Source: Micromonospora sp. CB01531 (GTDB taxonomy: Bacteria; Actinomycetota; Actinomycetes; Mycobacteriales; Micromonosporaceae). Taken from it: a DNA stretch of 64,000 nt. The notes beneath the pieces are model-generated. The model did no database searches and was not told where the DNA came from. It saw nothing but the letters and a program-made list of their open reading frames with translations. The stretch covers positions 1-64,000 of the forward strand of contig NZ_LWLS01000082.1 in the NCBI RefSeq assembly GCF_001905095.1, read 5' to 3'. The stretch's first letter is position 1; the number at the start of each line of letters is the position of its first letter. Of the stretch, positions 6,420 to 15,745 are shown piece by piece. The translations under genes were made by a program, and so were the position numbers.

Positions 6420-9119
6420 TCAGCTCCGATCAGTAGATTGGCTCGCCGCCCTGGCGAGTCCGTTCAGGAATCCGTCGAGAGCGGCCCGTTCGGCGTCGGG
6501 ATCGCGCCGCGACGACGTCGGCGCGGGCCCTGTGGCACGGCGGCGTATCTGAGTGGCCGGGATGTCCTCGGCCCGCAGCGACTCGGCGAGGTGCTCACCC
6601 GGACGCCGCCGGGGTAATCCCTGGCTACCGCTCGCGTCGAGGCTTTCTGAATGTTGCCGAAGGTCCACGCGAGAGGCTGGCGCGTCGGCGGAGGCTGGCG
6701 CGTCGGCGGAGGTTGGCGCCGCCGGGGTGCCCAGCCGTTGCGGTGGTAGGGACGACGCGGCCAAGGGCGGCCCACCCCTGGGCGCGGCTGCCGGCCACGG
6801 CGGTGGCGCGGCTGCGGCGGCTCGCGCTGCCCCTTCCGTCATCGCATCCAGCTCGGCCCGTTCCGCTTCCGGCCGGCGAGGTGCCGGCCGCACGGCCGCG
6901 ACCGGCGGCTCGGTGTCGATCAGGGTCTGTCCCGGCCGCCGGCGGCGCAGCCCGCCACGGGTCTCGGACACGGAGTCGCCGATGACGCCCGGACCGGTCG
7001 CGGCATGGGCACCGTTCGTCTGGGCCGGGTCATCAGGCGCCCCCGGATTGAACCAGCCGAAGTGGCCCCCTGGCCGGCCATTGCCAACCGGCATCCCTTC
7101 AGAGGGCCGCCCGCCAAGGGCCGGTCGATCCAACGGTCCATACGGCAGCGTCGGACCTGGTGCCGCCGCCGCTGGCGGTGAAATACCCATCGACGGTACT
7201 TCGACCGGTGGCGATGGCGTGTGGGGCAGCGGCTCCGTCGCCGACGAGGCCGTCGGCGTACGCATCCGCTCGCTGGCGGGGATCGACAGCAGCATGTTCC
7301 CCGGTACGGCAATCTCCGCGGTGACGCCGGTGGTCGGCGACGGTAGCAGCCGGACCGTCATGCCGTGCCGGCGGGCCAACCGCCCGACAACCAGCAGCCC
7401 CAGCATGGTCGTCGGTGCCGCGTCGAGCCGCTCCTGGGACAGCAACCGCCGGTTCTCCTCGGCCAGCCGCCCGGCGCTCATCCCGATGCCCTGGTCGACG
7501 ATCCGGATCACACAGTCGGATCGCATGGTCGCGGTCACCTCCACGGGCGCGGCCGGCGGCGAGAACGAGGTGGCATTCTCCAGCAGTTCGGCCAGCATCA
7601 GCGTCAGGTCCGACACCAGCGCCGCGGTCACGGTGACGTCCGCCAGCCGACCCAACGCGACCTGCCGATAGCCTTCGATCTCGGCGACGGCCGACCGCAC
7701 CACGTCGGCCAGCGACGACGGCGCCTCCAGCCGTCCTTCGTCCCGGCGATCGGCGATCACCAGCAGGCTCTCCGCGCTGCGGCGCAGTCGGCTGGTGAGG
7801 TGGTCGAGATGGTAGAGCTGGGCCAGCCGCTGCTCGTCCGACTCGTTGCGCTCCAGTTGGTCGATCCGTTCGAGCTGCCGCTCTACCAGGCTCCGGGTAC
7901 GGTAGGCGATGTTGCCGAACATCACCGCGACGTTGCGCCGGGTGGTCACCTGCTGCTGCATGAGCAGCGTGGCGGTCGCCTGGACCCGGTTGAAGGCAGA
8001 CGCGAGCTCGCCGATCTCATCGGTCGAGCGCACCATGACCGCAGCCAGCCGGGGTGGGCCCTCGTCGTCGACGTCGGCATCGTTGACCCGGCGCAGTTCC
8101 CGGGTGGCAAGGTCGGCTACCGCCGCGGCCGCCAGTGTCACCCGGCGCAGCGGCCGGGCGACCGATCGACTCACCAGCACTCCCAGCCAGCAGACCAGGA
8201 CCAGGAGGGCCCCGGCGACCACACCGACGACGGCCGCCGCGGTCCGGGCGGCGGTGGTCCGGGCCGCCGCCCGTGCCCTGATGTCGCGGGCGATGCCGTC
8301 CTGTGCCGCCTGCCGGGCACTGATGTCATGCTGTGCGATGGACAGGCCCTGGTCGAGTGGAATCGGGGCGGCGGACTCGCCGGAGCTGAGCGCGTCGCCG
8401 AGCCGGGCGGCGCGGGTGGCCGACGGGCCGGCGTCGATTGCGGCGAGTTCGGCGACGTGGCCAGGCTCGGCTTGTTCGCCGAAGCGCTCGTGATGGCTCC
8501 TTGCGAGCGGCCGGGCCATGCTCGCCAGCGCCCGGGCCCCCGGCGGGTCGACCGCGGCCACCACAAGCGCCGCTCCGGTCTGACCAACCTCTTCCGTCAT
8601 TCGGAACAGCGAGTCCAAGGCGGACACCTGGCGCAGGCCGATGGCGTCGGCCCTGCCCTGTTTCGCCAGTCCCAGAGCGTTCAACAGGTTGACGACGGTG
8701 TCGTGGTACGCCTGTGCCACGTTGCGCGGGACGGCGTCGCGCCGCAGCACCGCCCGCCGTACCTCGGTCAGCGGGTCGGACCCGGAAAGCATCTCGCGCA
8801 GCGCGGGCGGAAACGGTGAGCGGATCTCGGCGTTGGCCCGCTCCCGGTTGTCGAGCGTCGCCTGTATCTGGGTGACCAGCGCGTTCCGGCTGACCCGATC
8901 CGAAACTAGGTAGCCGACGGCGAGCAGGCGCTCCCGCTGCAGGTCCCGAGCGACCGCGCCGACCAGGCCCGCATTGTCAGCGGCGTGCACGACCGCGCCG
9001 GCGGCGCGAGCGTCGTCGACCCGCTCGACGATAACCGGCACGCTGGTGAGCACCACAGCGGCGAGCGGCAACACCAGCAGCAGGCTGAGCCGCTGGGTGA
9101 TCCGCAGCTCACTCAGCAT
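6420..9119 (-). CDS. cvnA: Conservon sensor histidine kinase-like protein (CvnA type)
   Basis: 899 aa, with start ATG at 9119 (M-L-S-E-L-R-I-T-Q-R); it overlaps the upstream gene by 11 bases. The order is: an N-terminal TM near 13-32; an extracytoplasmic region resembling nitrate/nitrite-sensing (NIT) domains, to about 300; a second TM (V-V-G-V-V-A-G-A-L-L-V-L-V-C-W); a HAMP-like linker; and a dimerisation helix with the H-box-like L-D-H-L-T. The HATPase follows, with its N-box E-L-L-E-N-A-T-S-F-S and D-Q-G-I-G-M. The C-terminal ~290 residues are Pro/Ala/Arg-rich and disordered. CvnA proteins interact with the roadblock and GTPase partners rather than a classic response regulator, and none is encoded here. 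Confidence 0.93.
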   Translation of the reverse strand: MLSELRITQRLSLLLVLPLAAVVLTSVPVIVERVDDARAAGAVVHAADNAGLVGAVARDLQRERLLAVGYLVSDRVSRNALVTQIQATLDNRERANAEIRSPFPPALREMLSGSDPLTEVRRAVLRRDAVPRNVAQAYHDTVVNLLNALGLAKQGRADAIGLRQVSALDSLFRMTEEVGQTGAALVVAAVDPPGARALASMARPLARSHHERFGEQAEPGHVAELAAIDAGPSATRAARLGDALSSGESAAPIPLDQGLSIAQHDISARQAAQDGIARDIRARAAARTTAARTAAAVVGVVAGALLVLVCWLGVLVSRSVARPLRRVTLAAAAVADLATRELRRVNDADVDDEGPPRLAAVMVRSTDEIGELASAFNRVQATATLLMQQQVTTRRNVAVMFGNIAYRTRSLVERQLERIDQLERNESDEQRLAQLYHLDHLTSRLRRSAESLLVIADRRDEGRLEAPSSLADVVRSAVAEIEGYRQVALGRLADVTVTAALVSDLTLMLAELLENATSFSPPAAPVEVTATMRSDCVIRIVDQGIGMSAGRLAEENRRLLSQERLDAAPTTMLGLLVVGRLARRHGMTVRLLPSPTTGVTAEIAVPGNMLLSIPASERMRTPTASSATEPLPHTPSPPVEVPSMGISPPAAAAPGPTLPYGPLDRPALGGRPSEGMPVGNGRPGGHFGWFNPGAPDDPAQTNGAHAATGPGVIGDSVSETRGGLRRRRPGQTLIDTEPPVAAVRPAPRRPEAERAELDAMTEGAARAAAAAPPPWPAAAPRGGPPLAASSLPPQRLGTPAAPTSADAPASADAPASRVDLRQHSESLDASGSQGLPRRRPGEHLAESLRAEDIPATQIRRRATGPAPTSSRRDPDAERAALDGFLNGLARAASQSTDRS

Positions 9120-10278
9120 TCCCGGCCTCGTCCCTGGGTCGCGGCCGCACGCCGCGCCCGACGTGAACCAGTTCTTCGATGGCCAGCAGGTCGCGGGCGT
9201 CCACCTCGGGCAGGGCCACGGCAACCGAGGCGATGTCACCGGCGAACGGGGGTTCGGAGGTGTCGGCCGGGCGATCCGAAAGGTCGCGTCCACGCGCCGG
9301 TACGGCCCACCAGAGCAGCACCAGGCCACCTGCGACACCCGCGAGCGCGAGTAGGAGCTGACGCAGTTCCGCAGCGGCCAGGTCGTCCCGGCGGGCCACC
9401 AACTCGCGGTCGAGTTCGTTGAACGTGGCACCGGCAAGTGCCCGGCCCGCCTCCTGCACCGTTCGGGCATCCGTCGTCACGGTGGCGACATCCGACGGCG
9501 TTGCTTCCTGCTCGAGCACGGCCGGTCCGGCCAGTTGACCGGCGACGTCCCGGAAGACATCCAGCGGGCGGAACAGGTCCCGGCCCACGCTGGCCGACAC
9601 GTCCGACGCAGCGCCGGGACCGGCGCCGATCGCCGTGGCCGCCTCGGCGACCTCGGAACGGGTCACCGACACCGCCAGCGTGGCCCGCTCCCGGACCGCC
9701 CCGCTCCCCCGACCGTCGAGGTACCAGCGATCGGCCATGAACCCCGCGCCGGCCAGCACGACCGGCAGTCGGGATGCCGCGGTGTACGCCAGATAGTTGC
9801 GGTATGGATCACCATCGGTGGCCAGGTGGGCGGTGTGCAGCACCGTCCGGCACAGGTCGAGCGCCAGCGCGAGCGCCTCTCCGTACTCCTGCAGCGCCGC
9901 CCGTCCGGTCGGCGCCTGGGAGCGAAGCCGTTCGACCTGGGCCCGAAGCTGCGACCACCGTTGCCGGCTGCGCAGCGCGTCACCCGAGGCCGCGTCCGCG
10001 TCCGCCATCGCGCTGATCGCAGCGGTCAACGCTGCCGCCTCCGGCGTCTCCGAGCGGACCGCCGCGGACCGCGCGTTCGCCAGCTCGGCGACCAGCCGGA
10101 CGGCGGGCCGCAAGTAGCGGACCCCCTGCTGTTCCAGGCTGACGGTGGCTGCATCGGCCCGAACGCTGTGGCGCAGCTGCACCGCCTGCGCACCGAAGAG
10201 ACCGGCGATCAGGACGAGCAGCAGGATGGCGACGGCTATCCGCGGACCGCGTCGGTGGCGGGCTGGCCGGGCGGTCAC
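9109..10278 (-). CDS. Two-TM membrane protein, conservon-associated
   Basis: 389 aa with a GTG start at 10278 overlapping the transporter stop (GTGA). There is one TM near residues 14-33 (A-V-A-I-L-L-L-V-L-I-A-G-L-F) and a second near 305-330 (L-R-Q-L-L-L-A-L-A-G-V-A-G-G-L-V-L-L-W-W). Between them is a helical, Ala/Arg-rich outer domain, and a short acidic cytoplasmic tail follows. The layout resembles a sensor input domain without a kinase. Lying between the ammonium transporter and the kinase-like gene, overlapping both, it may be an extracellular sensing partner of the conservon. I do not recognise a named family. Confidence 0.85.
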   Translation of the reverse strand: MTARPARHRRGPRIAVAILLLVLIAGLFGAQAVQLRHSVRADAATVSLEQQGVRYLRPAVRLVAELANARSAAVRSETPEAAALTAAISAMADADAASGDALRSRQRWSQLRAQVERLRSQAPTGRAALQEYGEALALALDLCRTVLHTAHLATDGDPYRNYLAYTAASRLPVVLAGAGFMADRWYLDGRGSGAVRERATLAVSVTRSEVAEAATAIGAGPGAASDVSASVGRDLFRPLDVFRDVAGQLAGPAVLEQEATPSDVATVTTDARTVQEAGRALAGATFNELDRELVARRDDLAAAELRQLLLALAGVAGGLVLLWWAVPARGRDLSDRPADTSEPPFAGDIASVAVALPEVDARDLLAIEELVHVGRGVRPRPRDEAGNAE

Positions 10279-11618
10279 GGCTGGCTCCCCTCGCGAGCGA
10301 GGGGGTGGCCGGGCTGCGCGGCGGCCTGCCCATAGGTACGTGCGGCTGACTCACGGGCGGATGGTTTCGGCGGTGGGTCGAAGGAGTATGCGGACTCGCC
10401 GTGCTGCGACAGGTCGAGGCCGATCAACTCGTCACGGCTACTCACCCGGTTGCCGAAGATCCGGTCGATCAACGCGCTGAGCAGCAGCGTGGCCACGATC
10501 GAATAGGCCACCACGGCGAGCACACCGATCGCCTGTGCGCCGAGCAGCCGGTATCCGCCGCCGTAGAACAGACCGTCGACCGCGGCCGGGTTGGCCGACT
10601 TGGTGGCCAGCAACCCGACCGCCAGCGAACCGACCACACCGCCGCCGAGGTGCACGGCGGCGACGTCCAGGGCGTCGTCCAGCCGCAGCACCGATTTGAG
10701 TCCGACCGCCAGGTGGCAGATGACGCCGGCCACGGCGCCGATCAGGACGGCGCCGACCGGGGTGACATAGCCGGCGGCCGGGGTAATCGCGACCAGCCCG
10801 GATACCGCGCCGGAGGCGGCACCGAGGGCGGTCGGCTTGCCGAACCGGATCCGCTCGGCGAGGGCCCACGACATCAGCGCCGTTGCGGCCGCCGCCTGGG
10901 TGTTGACGACCGCGAGGGCGCTCACCCCGTCGGCGGTCAACGCCGATCCACCGTTGAAACCGAACCAGCCGAACCACAACAGCGCCATTCCGAGCAGCAT
11001 CAGCGGCAGGTTATGCGGGCGGTGCCGGGGACCAGGCCAGTCGACCCGGCGGCCCAGGCGGGCCGCGATCACCAGGGCGGCAGCGCCGGCGTTGGCATGC
11101 ACGACGGTACCGCCGGCGAAATCGAGCGCCCCGAGCTCGTGCAGCCAGCCCAGTGGGGAGAAGACCCAATGCGCGACCGGCGCGTAGACCAGCAGCGACC
11201 AGAGCCCGATGAACGGCACGAACGCGCCGAACCGCCAGCGTTCCGCGCCAGCCCCGGTGATCAGAGCGGGCGTGATGATCGCGAACGTCAGCTGGAACAT
11301 CACGAAGGCGAGCAGCGGAACCCCGGTGGGATCGACACCGGGCACCGCGGCGGTCAGGTCGGTTAGAAACGCAAACTGGAATCCGCCGACAATTCCGTTG
11401 CCTGCACCAAACGCAAGCGAGAACCCGACCAACAGCCAGATGATCGTAACCGTGCCCATTGTGGCCAGGCTTAACATGACCGTGCCGAGTACGTGCGTGA
11501 CTCGAACCATGCCGCCATAGAAGAAGGCCATGCCGGGCGTCATGAGTAGGACGAGAGCCGCCGAGATGAGCAGCCACGCCGTCGCGCCGGCGTCCACCTG
11601 TGCATGATCCACCGCCAT
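10275..11618 (-). CDS. amt: Ammonium transporter (Amt family)
   Basis: 447 aa, about 11 membrane helices. Start is the ATG at 11618 (M-A-V-D-H-A-Q) with AAGGGA upstream. Family marks are present: the signature D-F-A-G-G-T-V-V-H containing pore His174, the second pore His323 in V-H-L-G-G-G-V-V-G, and the cytoplasmic end E-L-I-G-L-D-L-S-Q-H-G-E-S-A-Y. It would carry ammonium/ammonia across the membrane. A PII partner gene (glnK) usually sits next to amt but is absent here. Instead the gene overlaps a membrane protein and a conservon, which suggests a different regulatory partner. Confidence 0.95.
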   Translation of the reverse strand: MAVDHAQVDAGATAWLLISAALVLLMTPGMAFFYGGMVRVTHVLGTVMLSLATMGTVTIIWLLVGFSLAFGAGNGIVGGFQFAFLTDLTAAVPGVDPTGVPLLAFVMFQLTFAIITPALITGAGAERWRFGAFVPFIGLWSLLVYAPVAHWVFSPLGWLHELGALDFAGGTVVHANAGAAALVIAARLGRRVDWPGPRHRPHNLPLMLLGMALLWFGWFGFNGGSALTADGVSALAVVNTQAAAATALMSWALAERIRFGKPTALGAASGAVSGLVAITPAAGYVTPVGAVLIGAVAGVICHLAVGLKSVLRLDDALDVAAVHLGGGVVGSLAVGLLATKSANPAAVDGLFYGGGYRLLGAQAIGVLAVVAYSIVATLLLSALIDRIFGNRVSSRDELIGLDLSQHGESAYSFDPPPKPSARESAARTYGQAAAQPGHPLAREGSQP

Positions 11619-11784
11619 GGGTGTCCCTTCATTGCTTGCCGGCACTGTCCTCACACGCGTCTGCTCGACGGCTGGCCAGATGAGGCCGTTCACGCGTGTT
11701 ACAAACCTGTTACCAGCGGGACGGCACGGTGGCCGTGGTGCTGCGGACCGCCCATGTTCGCGACCATCGGGAGCGGTGGCCGAG

Positions 11785-12660
11785 TCAGCGGCCGGGCGAG
11801 GCCCTCAACGAGGGGTGATCCAACCGGGCCCGGTGATCCAACCGGGCCACCACCACGGCGGTACCGTCCGGCCCGGTGATGGAGAAGAACGCGAGGTCGG
11901 CCAGGGACAACTCCAGTTCGGCCATCACGTCCCTGGCCCCGTCGGTGCCCATCCACTCGGCAACCTCGTGGGCCTGCCCGTCGACCGTCATGGCGTAGAG
12001 CCGGTAGCGGACGGAGGGTTTGAGCCCCGCCACTGTCGCGACCATCGCGGTGATGCCGCCGCTCTCCGCCATAACCACCGACAGTCGCGCGGACGAGCCG
12101 GTCCCCTCGACGGTGACCGTGGAATCCAACGGCGTCACCCGGGCAGGCTGCGGGGATCGCAGCATCACGCCGACGGCCATTCCGCCGGACAGGGCGATTG
12201 ACACGGCCACCCCACCGACGACGAGCCGGAAACGACGGCCACGTCGACCGCCGGGATGACCCGGCCGAGTGGGGCCCACGGTATCCCCGGACAGCGACGG
12301 GCGCACCGTAGCGCCGACCCGACCGGTCGTGGCTGCAGCGCCAGGCACGGGACACGGAAGGAGGGACCCGCCAGAAACCGAGGGCCTGTCCACGACGGAC
12401 GGCGCGTTCGGGTCGCCCGGCGGAGCCGCGATCGCGCTGGCACCGGACGGGCCGGACGGGAGCGGGCCGGCCACCTCATCGACGGACACCTGACTGAGCC
12501 CGGTCACCAGCGGACCAAACTCGTCACACTCCCGCTGGCACGTCGGGCATGAGCCAAGGTGGCGCTCGAAGTCGGCCTCCGCGTCGAAATCCAGGGCCCC
12601 GAGTAGGTAGAGCGCGGCTGACGGGTGACCGGAGGAGCCACTCTGATCGAATTCAGTCAT
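11785..12660 (-). CDS. Anti-sigma factor-like membrane protein with zinc-binding (ZAS) motif
   Basis: 291 aa from ATG at 12660 (M-T-E-F-D-Q-S-G); a GTG just upstream is an alternative. The N-terminal anti-sigma domain has H34-x3-C38-x2-C41 (R-H-L-G-S-C-P-T-C), a ZAS-type zinc motif. A Pro/Ser-rich linker (about 55-140), one TM at 145-166 and an outer beta-rich domain like the RskA C-terminal domain (about 170-270) follow. Such proteins hold an ECF sigma factor inactive at the membrane. No sigma gene lies directly upstream on the same strand, where it is usually found, so the partner is unknown. Confidence 0.82.
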   Translation of the reverse strand: MTEFDQSGSSGHPSAALYLLGALDFDAEADFERHLGSCPTCQRECDEFGPLVTGLSQVSVDEVAGPLPSGPSGASAIAAPPGDPNAPSVVDRPSVSGGSLLPCPVPGAAATTGRVGATVRPSLSGDTVGPTRPGHPGGRRGRRFRLVVGGVAVSIALSGGMAVGVMLRSPQPARVTPLDSTVTVEGTGSSARLSVVMAESGGITAMVATVAGLKPSVRYRLYAMTVDGQAHEVAEWMGTDGARDVMAELELSLADLAFFSITGPDGTAVVVARLDHRARLDHPSLRASPGR

Positions 12661-13624
12661 CACGCCAGCCCTCACCGGTGAACGCCGCGCCGTCACTGGC
12701 GCAACGTTCGTCACGCCCTACCGTGCACCGTTCAGTATGACGTATCTGCCGGCCAGCTCGTTCATTAGCGATTCGACGCCGAGTGGGGCAGGGTCAGCCG
12801 ATGTCTTTTCAGTGCACTCCGGTGAGCAAGTGATCGGCAGTCCGCCTTGCGGCGGAACGGTCTCAGCCTCACCCTACTCGGACGTGCCGGCAGCCTGAAC
12901 AGGTTCGCTGGAGGGCGGACACCAGGTAGCAGCCAGTAGCCCTTCCTCGGCGGCCTGCCGCTCACCCCGCCAGGCCGAGCAAAAGTCGGAACAACGGCTC
13001 GCATGCAGGTCGACCAAAGCCTGAATGCCGGTCGGCGGCGGCCGACCGCGCGATAACGAGCTGAACAATGTGAACCAGAAGTTACGCACATCCGTAGCTA
13101 AAGTCATGAGCCTCGTTGACGTACTGCCAGAGGGGCTGCGGCGGCGAGTGACCGGGCGGGTTGTGCCGGAAATAGCCCGGCACAACCTTCCTCCAAAGCC
13201 GAGAGACGACGAGCACCGGTCAGACCGGCGGCCCGACCAGCTGTTAAGCCGCTCGGACGGCGACCACCGCCAACACGGGGATCCGTCACCACTGCGAAAG
13301 CTCAGCCAGAGCGTATAGGCAATTGGATAGCAAGCCAGCACCAGCAGCAGTACCAGGCGGGGTCAAGGAAGAGTGCATAAGCGTGTTTGGAGGTGTGGTG
13401 GGCGGGGACGCGTGTTTCGTCGGGCCTCGATTACCTGCGTTGTGACTCGGTTTGCCGGCCGAACGCCCGAACCTCGGCGGCAGCCCGGCGGTAGTGGGAA
13501 ATGGCGGCCCGCCTCCGGCCCGCCATTTCATAAATATGCGGCTAACCCGTGAAATTTTGAGGAGCCTTCGGTTGACCCGCGCGCGCGTCGATCTTTACAC
13601 GGGGTAACCGAGCATTTACGTCAG
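12661..13624. other. Gene-poor stretch
   Basis: About 960 bases upstream of the anti-sigma-like gene. I see no sigma factor gene or recognisable fragment. Only one weak small ORF (12874-13107, minus) deserves mention. The part 13400-13624 is AT-richer in places (for example around 13525-13600) and non-coding. Confidence 0.5.
12874..13107 (-). CDS. Possible small protein (77 aa)
   Basis: An ATG at 13107 preceded closely by ACGAGG opens M-T-L-A-T-D-V-R-N-F-W-F-T-L-F. The protein has a Cys-containing centre (R-C-S-D-F-C-S-A-W) and an acidic/Ala C-terminal half. The sequence looks more protein-like than the other frames of this stretch, but no family is recognised. It could be spurious. Confidence 0.3.
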   Translation of the reverse strand: MTLATDVRNFWFTLFSSLSRGRPPPTGIQALVDLHASRCSDFCSAWRGERQAAEEGLLAATWCPPSSEPVQAAGTSE

Positions 13625-14059
13625 CTACGCGGGAGAGCTTCCGATTGGAACTCCCGTCGCAAACTTCGCCGAAGAGATCTCATTGTCATAGGGCCAGCTG
13701 AGGTTTGTCCTAGTGTACGGCGGGACAATCAAGTGGTCGCCGCCAAACCACACGTCACGATATACGGCCAGGGACCAGCCGGTGTTGTTGACGATTGAAG
13801 AGACCCTGTCATTAGCGTTCGTGCCGTTAGTGAAGACCCGATAGCGAAAGTCCGGGACAGAGTTGGAGCTGTTACTCAACTCCTGCGGAACGAAGGCCGT
13901 GCCACTATAGTTGGCTCCCTCATAGAAACAGACCTGATTGTTTGCGCAGACATATGCGGCGGAAGCGGGCTGGGCACCCAGGGCCACAACTCCACCAACG
14001 GCCAAGACCGTAGCCAGGATCCCAGTGGCGATCCGCTGAACTGCCTCTCTTACCTTCAC
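13625..14059 (-). CDS. Secreted peptidase inhibitor I36-like protein
   Basis: 144 aa from a GTG at 14059 with AAGGAAGG eight bases upstream. The signal peptide has a charged start (M-K-V-R-E-A-V-Q-R), a hydrophobic core and a cleavage site near A-S-A at 32-34. The mature part is small, with two Cys (C38, C44) in C-A-N-N-Q-V-C-F-Y-E-G, a segment typical of the I36/SMPI-type beta/gamma-crystallin-like inhibitors (C-x-Y-x-x-x-N-Y-x-G), then N-D-R-V-S-S-I-V-N-N. It would be exported and may inhibit metalloproteases; inhibition itself is inferred from the family. Confidence 0.82.
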   Translation of the reverse strand: MKVREAVQRIATGILATVLAVGGVVALGAQPASAAYVCANNQVCFYEGANYSGTAFVPQELSNSSNSVPDFRYRVFTNGTNANDRVSSIVNNTGWSLAVYRDVWFGGDHLIVPPYTRTNLSWPYDNEISSAKFATGVPIGSSPA

Positions 14060-14766
14060 AATGCGCCTTCCTTATGTCGGGACGGATCCATGTCCGCTGC
14101 GCCCCCAGTTTGGCGGACCGTCAGGGCGCGCAGCGGACCTGCGTCAGTCACGACGTACCGGCGCCTCAAAAGTTCATCGCCGGTTGGCGAGTGCCAGCCG
14201 GCTCACGGCTTCCTGGATCACCGCTACCGGCGGCTTCCCGGCGGACGCAGGTCCAGTAGGTCTTGTGCGCCGGTGGCCCCATCGACGAACCCCACTCACT
14301 GCGTGCACGAGAAGGAACGGCCAGAGGCGTCGCCGGCCGCATGAACAGATCACCAACCGGCTCGAGCCGCTGGATGCCGGGATCGACCCGGCCTATCAGT
14401 CCCGCGAGGTCCTGCGAGAGCTGCGCATCCCACGCCGCCCCGGTCGCCGCGAGTGGTTCGACCAAACCCAAGAGCGCACCTCGCGTGCGGATAAGGCGAA
14501 TGCGAAGTCGACCAGGGATCCGCCGTTACCGACGAACGACGCGGCACGGCGGTGGCTCAGGTCCGACGGATCGCTGCTGGGCACCACCGAGGTAGGCGAG
14601 TTGACGTGCCGTTCGTTGATGGGCAACTGGCGCTCCTTTGGCGCCATTACTGCCGAAGGGACGACGTGCAGGGCCGATCCTGGGTTCAGGACGACATGCC
14701 AACTGCCAACCGGCGGTCCGCTCGCAGACGAAGCGCTGCCTCCCGCACGCACGCCCAACAACCGCA

Positions 14767-14803
14767 GGTGCCCGACGGTCGCGGGGCAAGACCGTCGGGC
14801 ACC
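14767..14803. terminator. Strong inverted repeat (14-base stem)
   Basis: There is a perfect 14-base stem, GGTGCCCGACGGTC / GACCGTCGGGCACC, with a 9-base loop. No clear T-tract follows on either strand. It could be a bidirectional terminator or a remnant of a mobile element end. Confidence 0.45.
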
Positions 14804-15140
14804 CGCAGCGGCCGGCCGAAGATGTGACCGACGCGGGCCCGACGCCGGGGAGGGGATGGCGCCGAGCCACCCCGGCGTTGGACGGGTGTGATGCGCCAAA
14901 CCCGGGGGCTTGCTACATAGGACCGCAGTTCTGCCTTCTCCGCCAGCCAGAATGCCTTAGCTATCGTCTTCTGCATGCATGGCGGAGTGCGGTGAACCGG
15001 AGATCGACTACATACGTCGTTGGACGGCCCGTCGCCGGGATGGGCCGTCGCGCCGAGTTGACTGTCCATATCCCGGAAGCGGCGCCACTCCGGCTCGTCG
15101 ATCGACCAGCGAACGACTACCGCGCCCTTTTGCACACGGG

Positions 15141-15178
15141 TTGACATCCTCCCGGCCCTGAAGGGCAGGGGTGTCCTC
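15141..15178 (-). mobile_element. IS200/IS605-type right-end remnant
   Basis: The sequence TTGACATCCTCCCGGCCCTG followed by AAGGGCAGGGG closely resembles the conserved right-end hairpin of actinobacterial IS605/TnpB elements. On the minus strand it would be the 3' end of the element. No tnpB or tnpA reading frame is found upstream on that strand, so only an end fragment remains. Identification rests on memory of that conserved end. Confidence 0.45.
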
Positions 15179-15322
15179 GCCGCAAATCCGATGAACCAGG
15201 AAGTCTTCGGTCCGTAGTCCATGGTGAGGCTCCGCTGCTGCACGTCAAAGGGACTGCGGCGGCGGACGGACGAGTCGTGTCAACCGGCACGGCTCTCCTT
15301 CTGCGAAGGACGGTGATCACAC

Positions 15323-15745
15323 GTGAGCCAGCAAGCTGCGCCGGGCCGCACCGATTGGTGGCGCTACGCCGCATGTGTCAGCTGGGACAGCGAGTGGTGG
15401 ACCGACAGCGGTCCACACTGCAGCCGGGCAGTGCGCATCTGCCTCGCGTGCCCGGTGCGGGAGCCCTGCTTGGCCGACGCGTTGGCGAACGGCGACGTCG
15501 GGGTCATCCGCGGTGGCGTGCTGCTCCAGCGGCGCAGACAGGGGACCGAGGTGGTGCAGCTGATCTGCGTGCAGTGTGGCTCCCCCGTTCGGTTCACTGA
15601 CACGACTGTAAGCCGGTACTGCGGTCGACAGTGCGAGTCGAAAGCGCGGCGGCGGGCCGCTAGGCGTAGGAGGGGCCTTGCCGGCGCCCCGCATGCGGAT
15701 GATCTTCCGGTCACCGGCGGGTCCCCGACGTCAGCCGTGCCTTAA
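15323..15745 (+). CDS. WhiB-like (Wbl) protein with extra C-terminal zinc ribbon
   Basis: 140 aa from GTG at 15323. The Wbl iron-sulfur ligands are C18, C40, C43 and C49 (C...I-C-L-A-C-P-V-R-E-P-C), with an additional C33. The usual G-V-W-G-G turn is replaced by G-V-I-R-G-G (60-65). After it comes a second four-Cys unit, C82-x2-C85...C100-x3-C104 (I-C-V-Q-C-G ... Y-C-G-R-Q-C), that looks like a small zinc ribbon, and an Arg-rich tail (105-115) suited to nucleic-acid contact. Wbl proteins are actinobacterial redox/NO-sensing transcription regulators. The changed turn and extra ribbon make its targets uncertain. Confidence 0.85.
   Translation: MSQQAAPGRTDWWRYAACVSWDSEWWTDSGPHCSRAVRICLACPVREPCLADALANGDVGVIRGGVLLQRRRQGTEVVQLICVQCGSPVRFTDTTVSRYCGRQCESKARRRAARRRRGLAGAPHADDLPVTGGSPTSAVP

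Larger units (their letters stand above)
14060..15322. other. Gene-poor, probably decayed region
   Basis: Long overlapping open frames occur here on both strands, as expected by chance at this GC content, but none shows a family motif, a signal sequence and a good start together. A strong inverted repeat (14767-14803) and an IS605-like end sequence (15141-15178) suggest old mobile-element debris. Confidence 0.5.

Noticed and set aside
14061..14899. Overlapping frames of 276 aa (plus) and 167 aa (minus)
   Set aside because: Neither shows a known motif or a convincing ribosome site, and composition looks like chance frames in decayed DNA. Left as unannotated.
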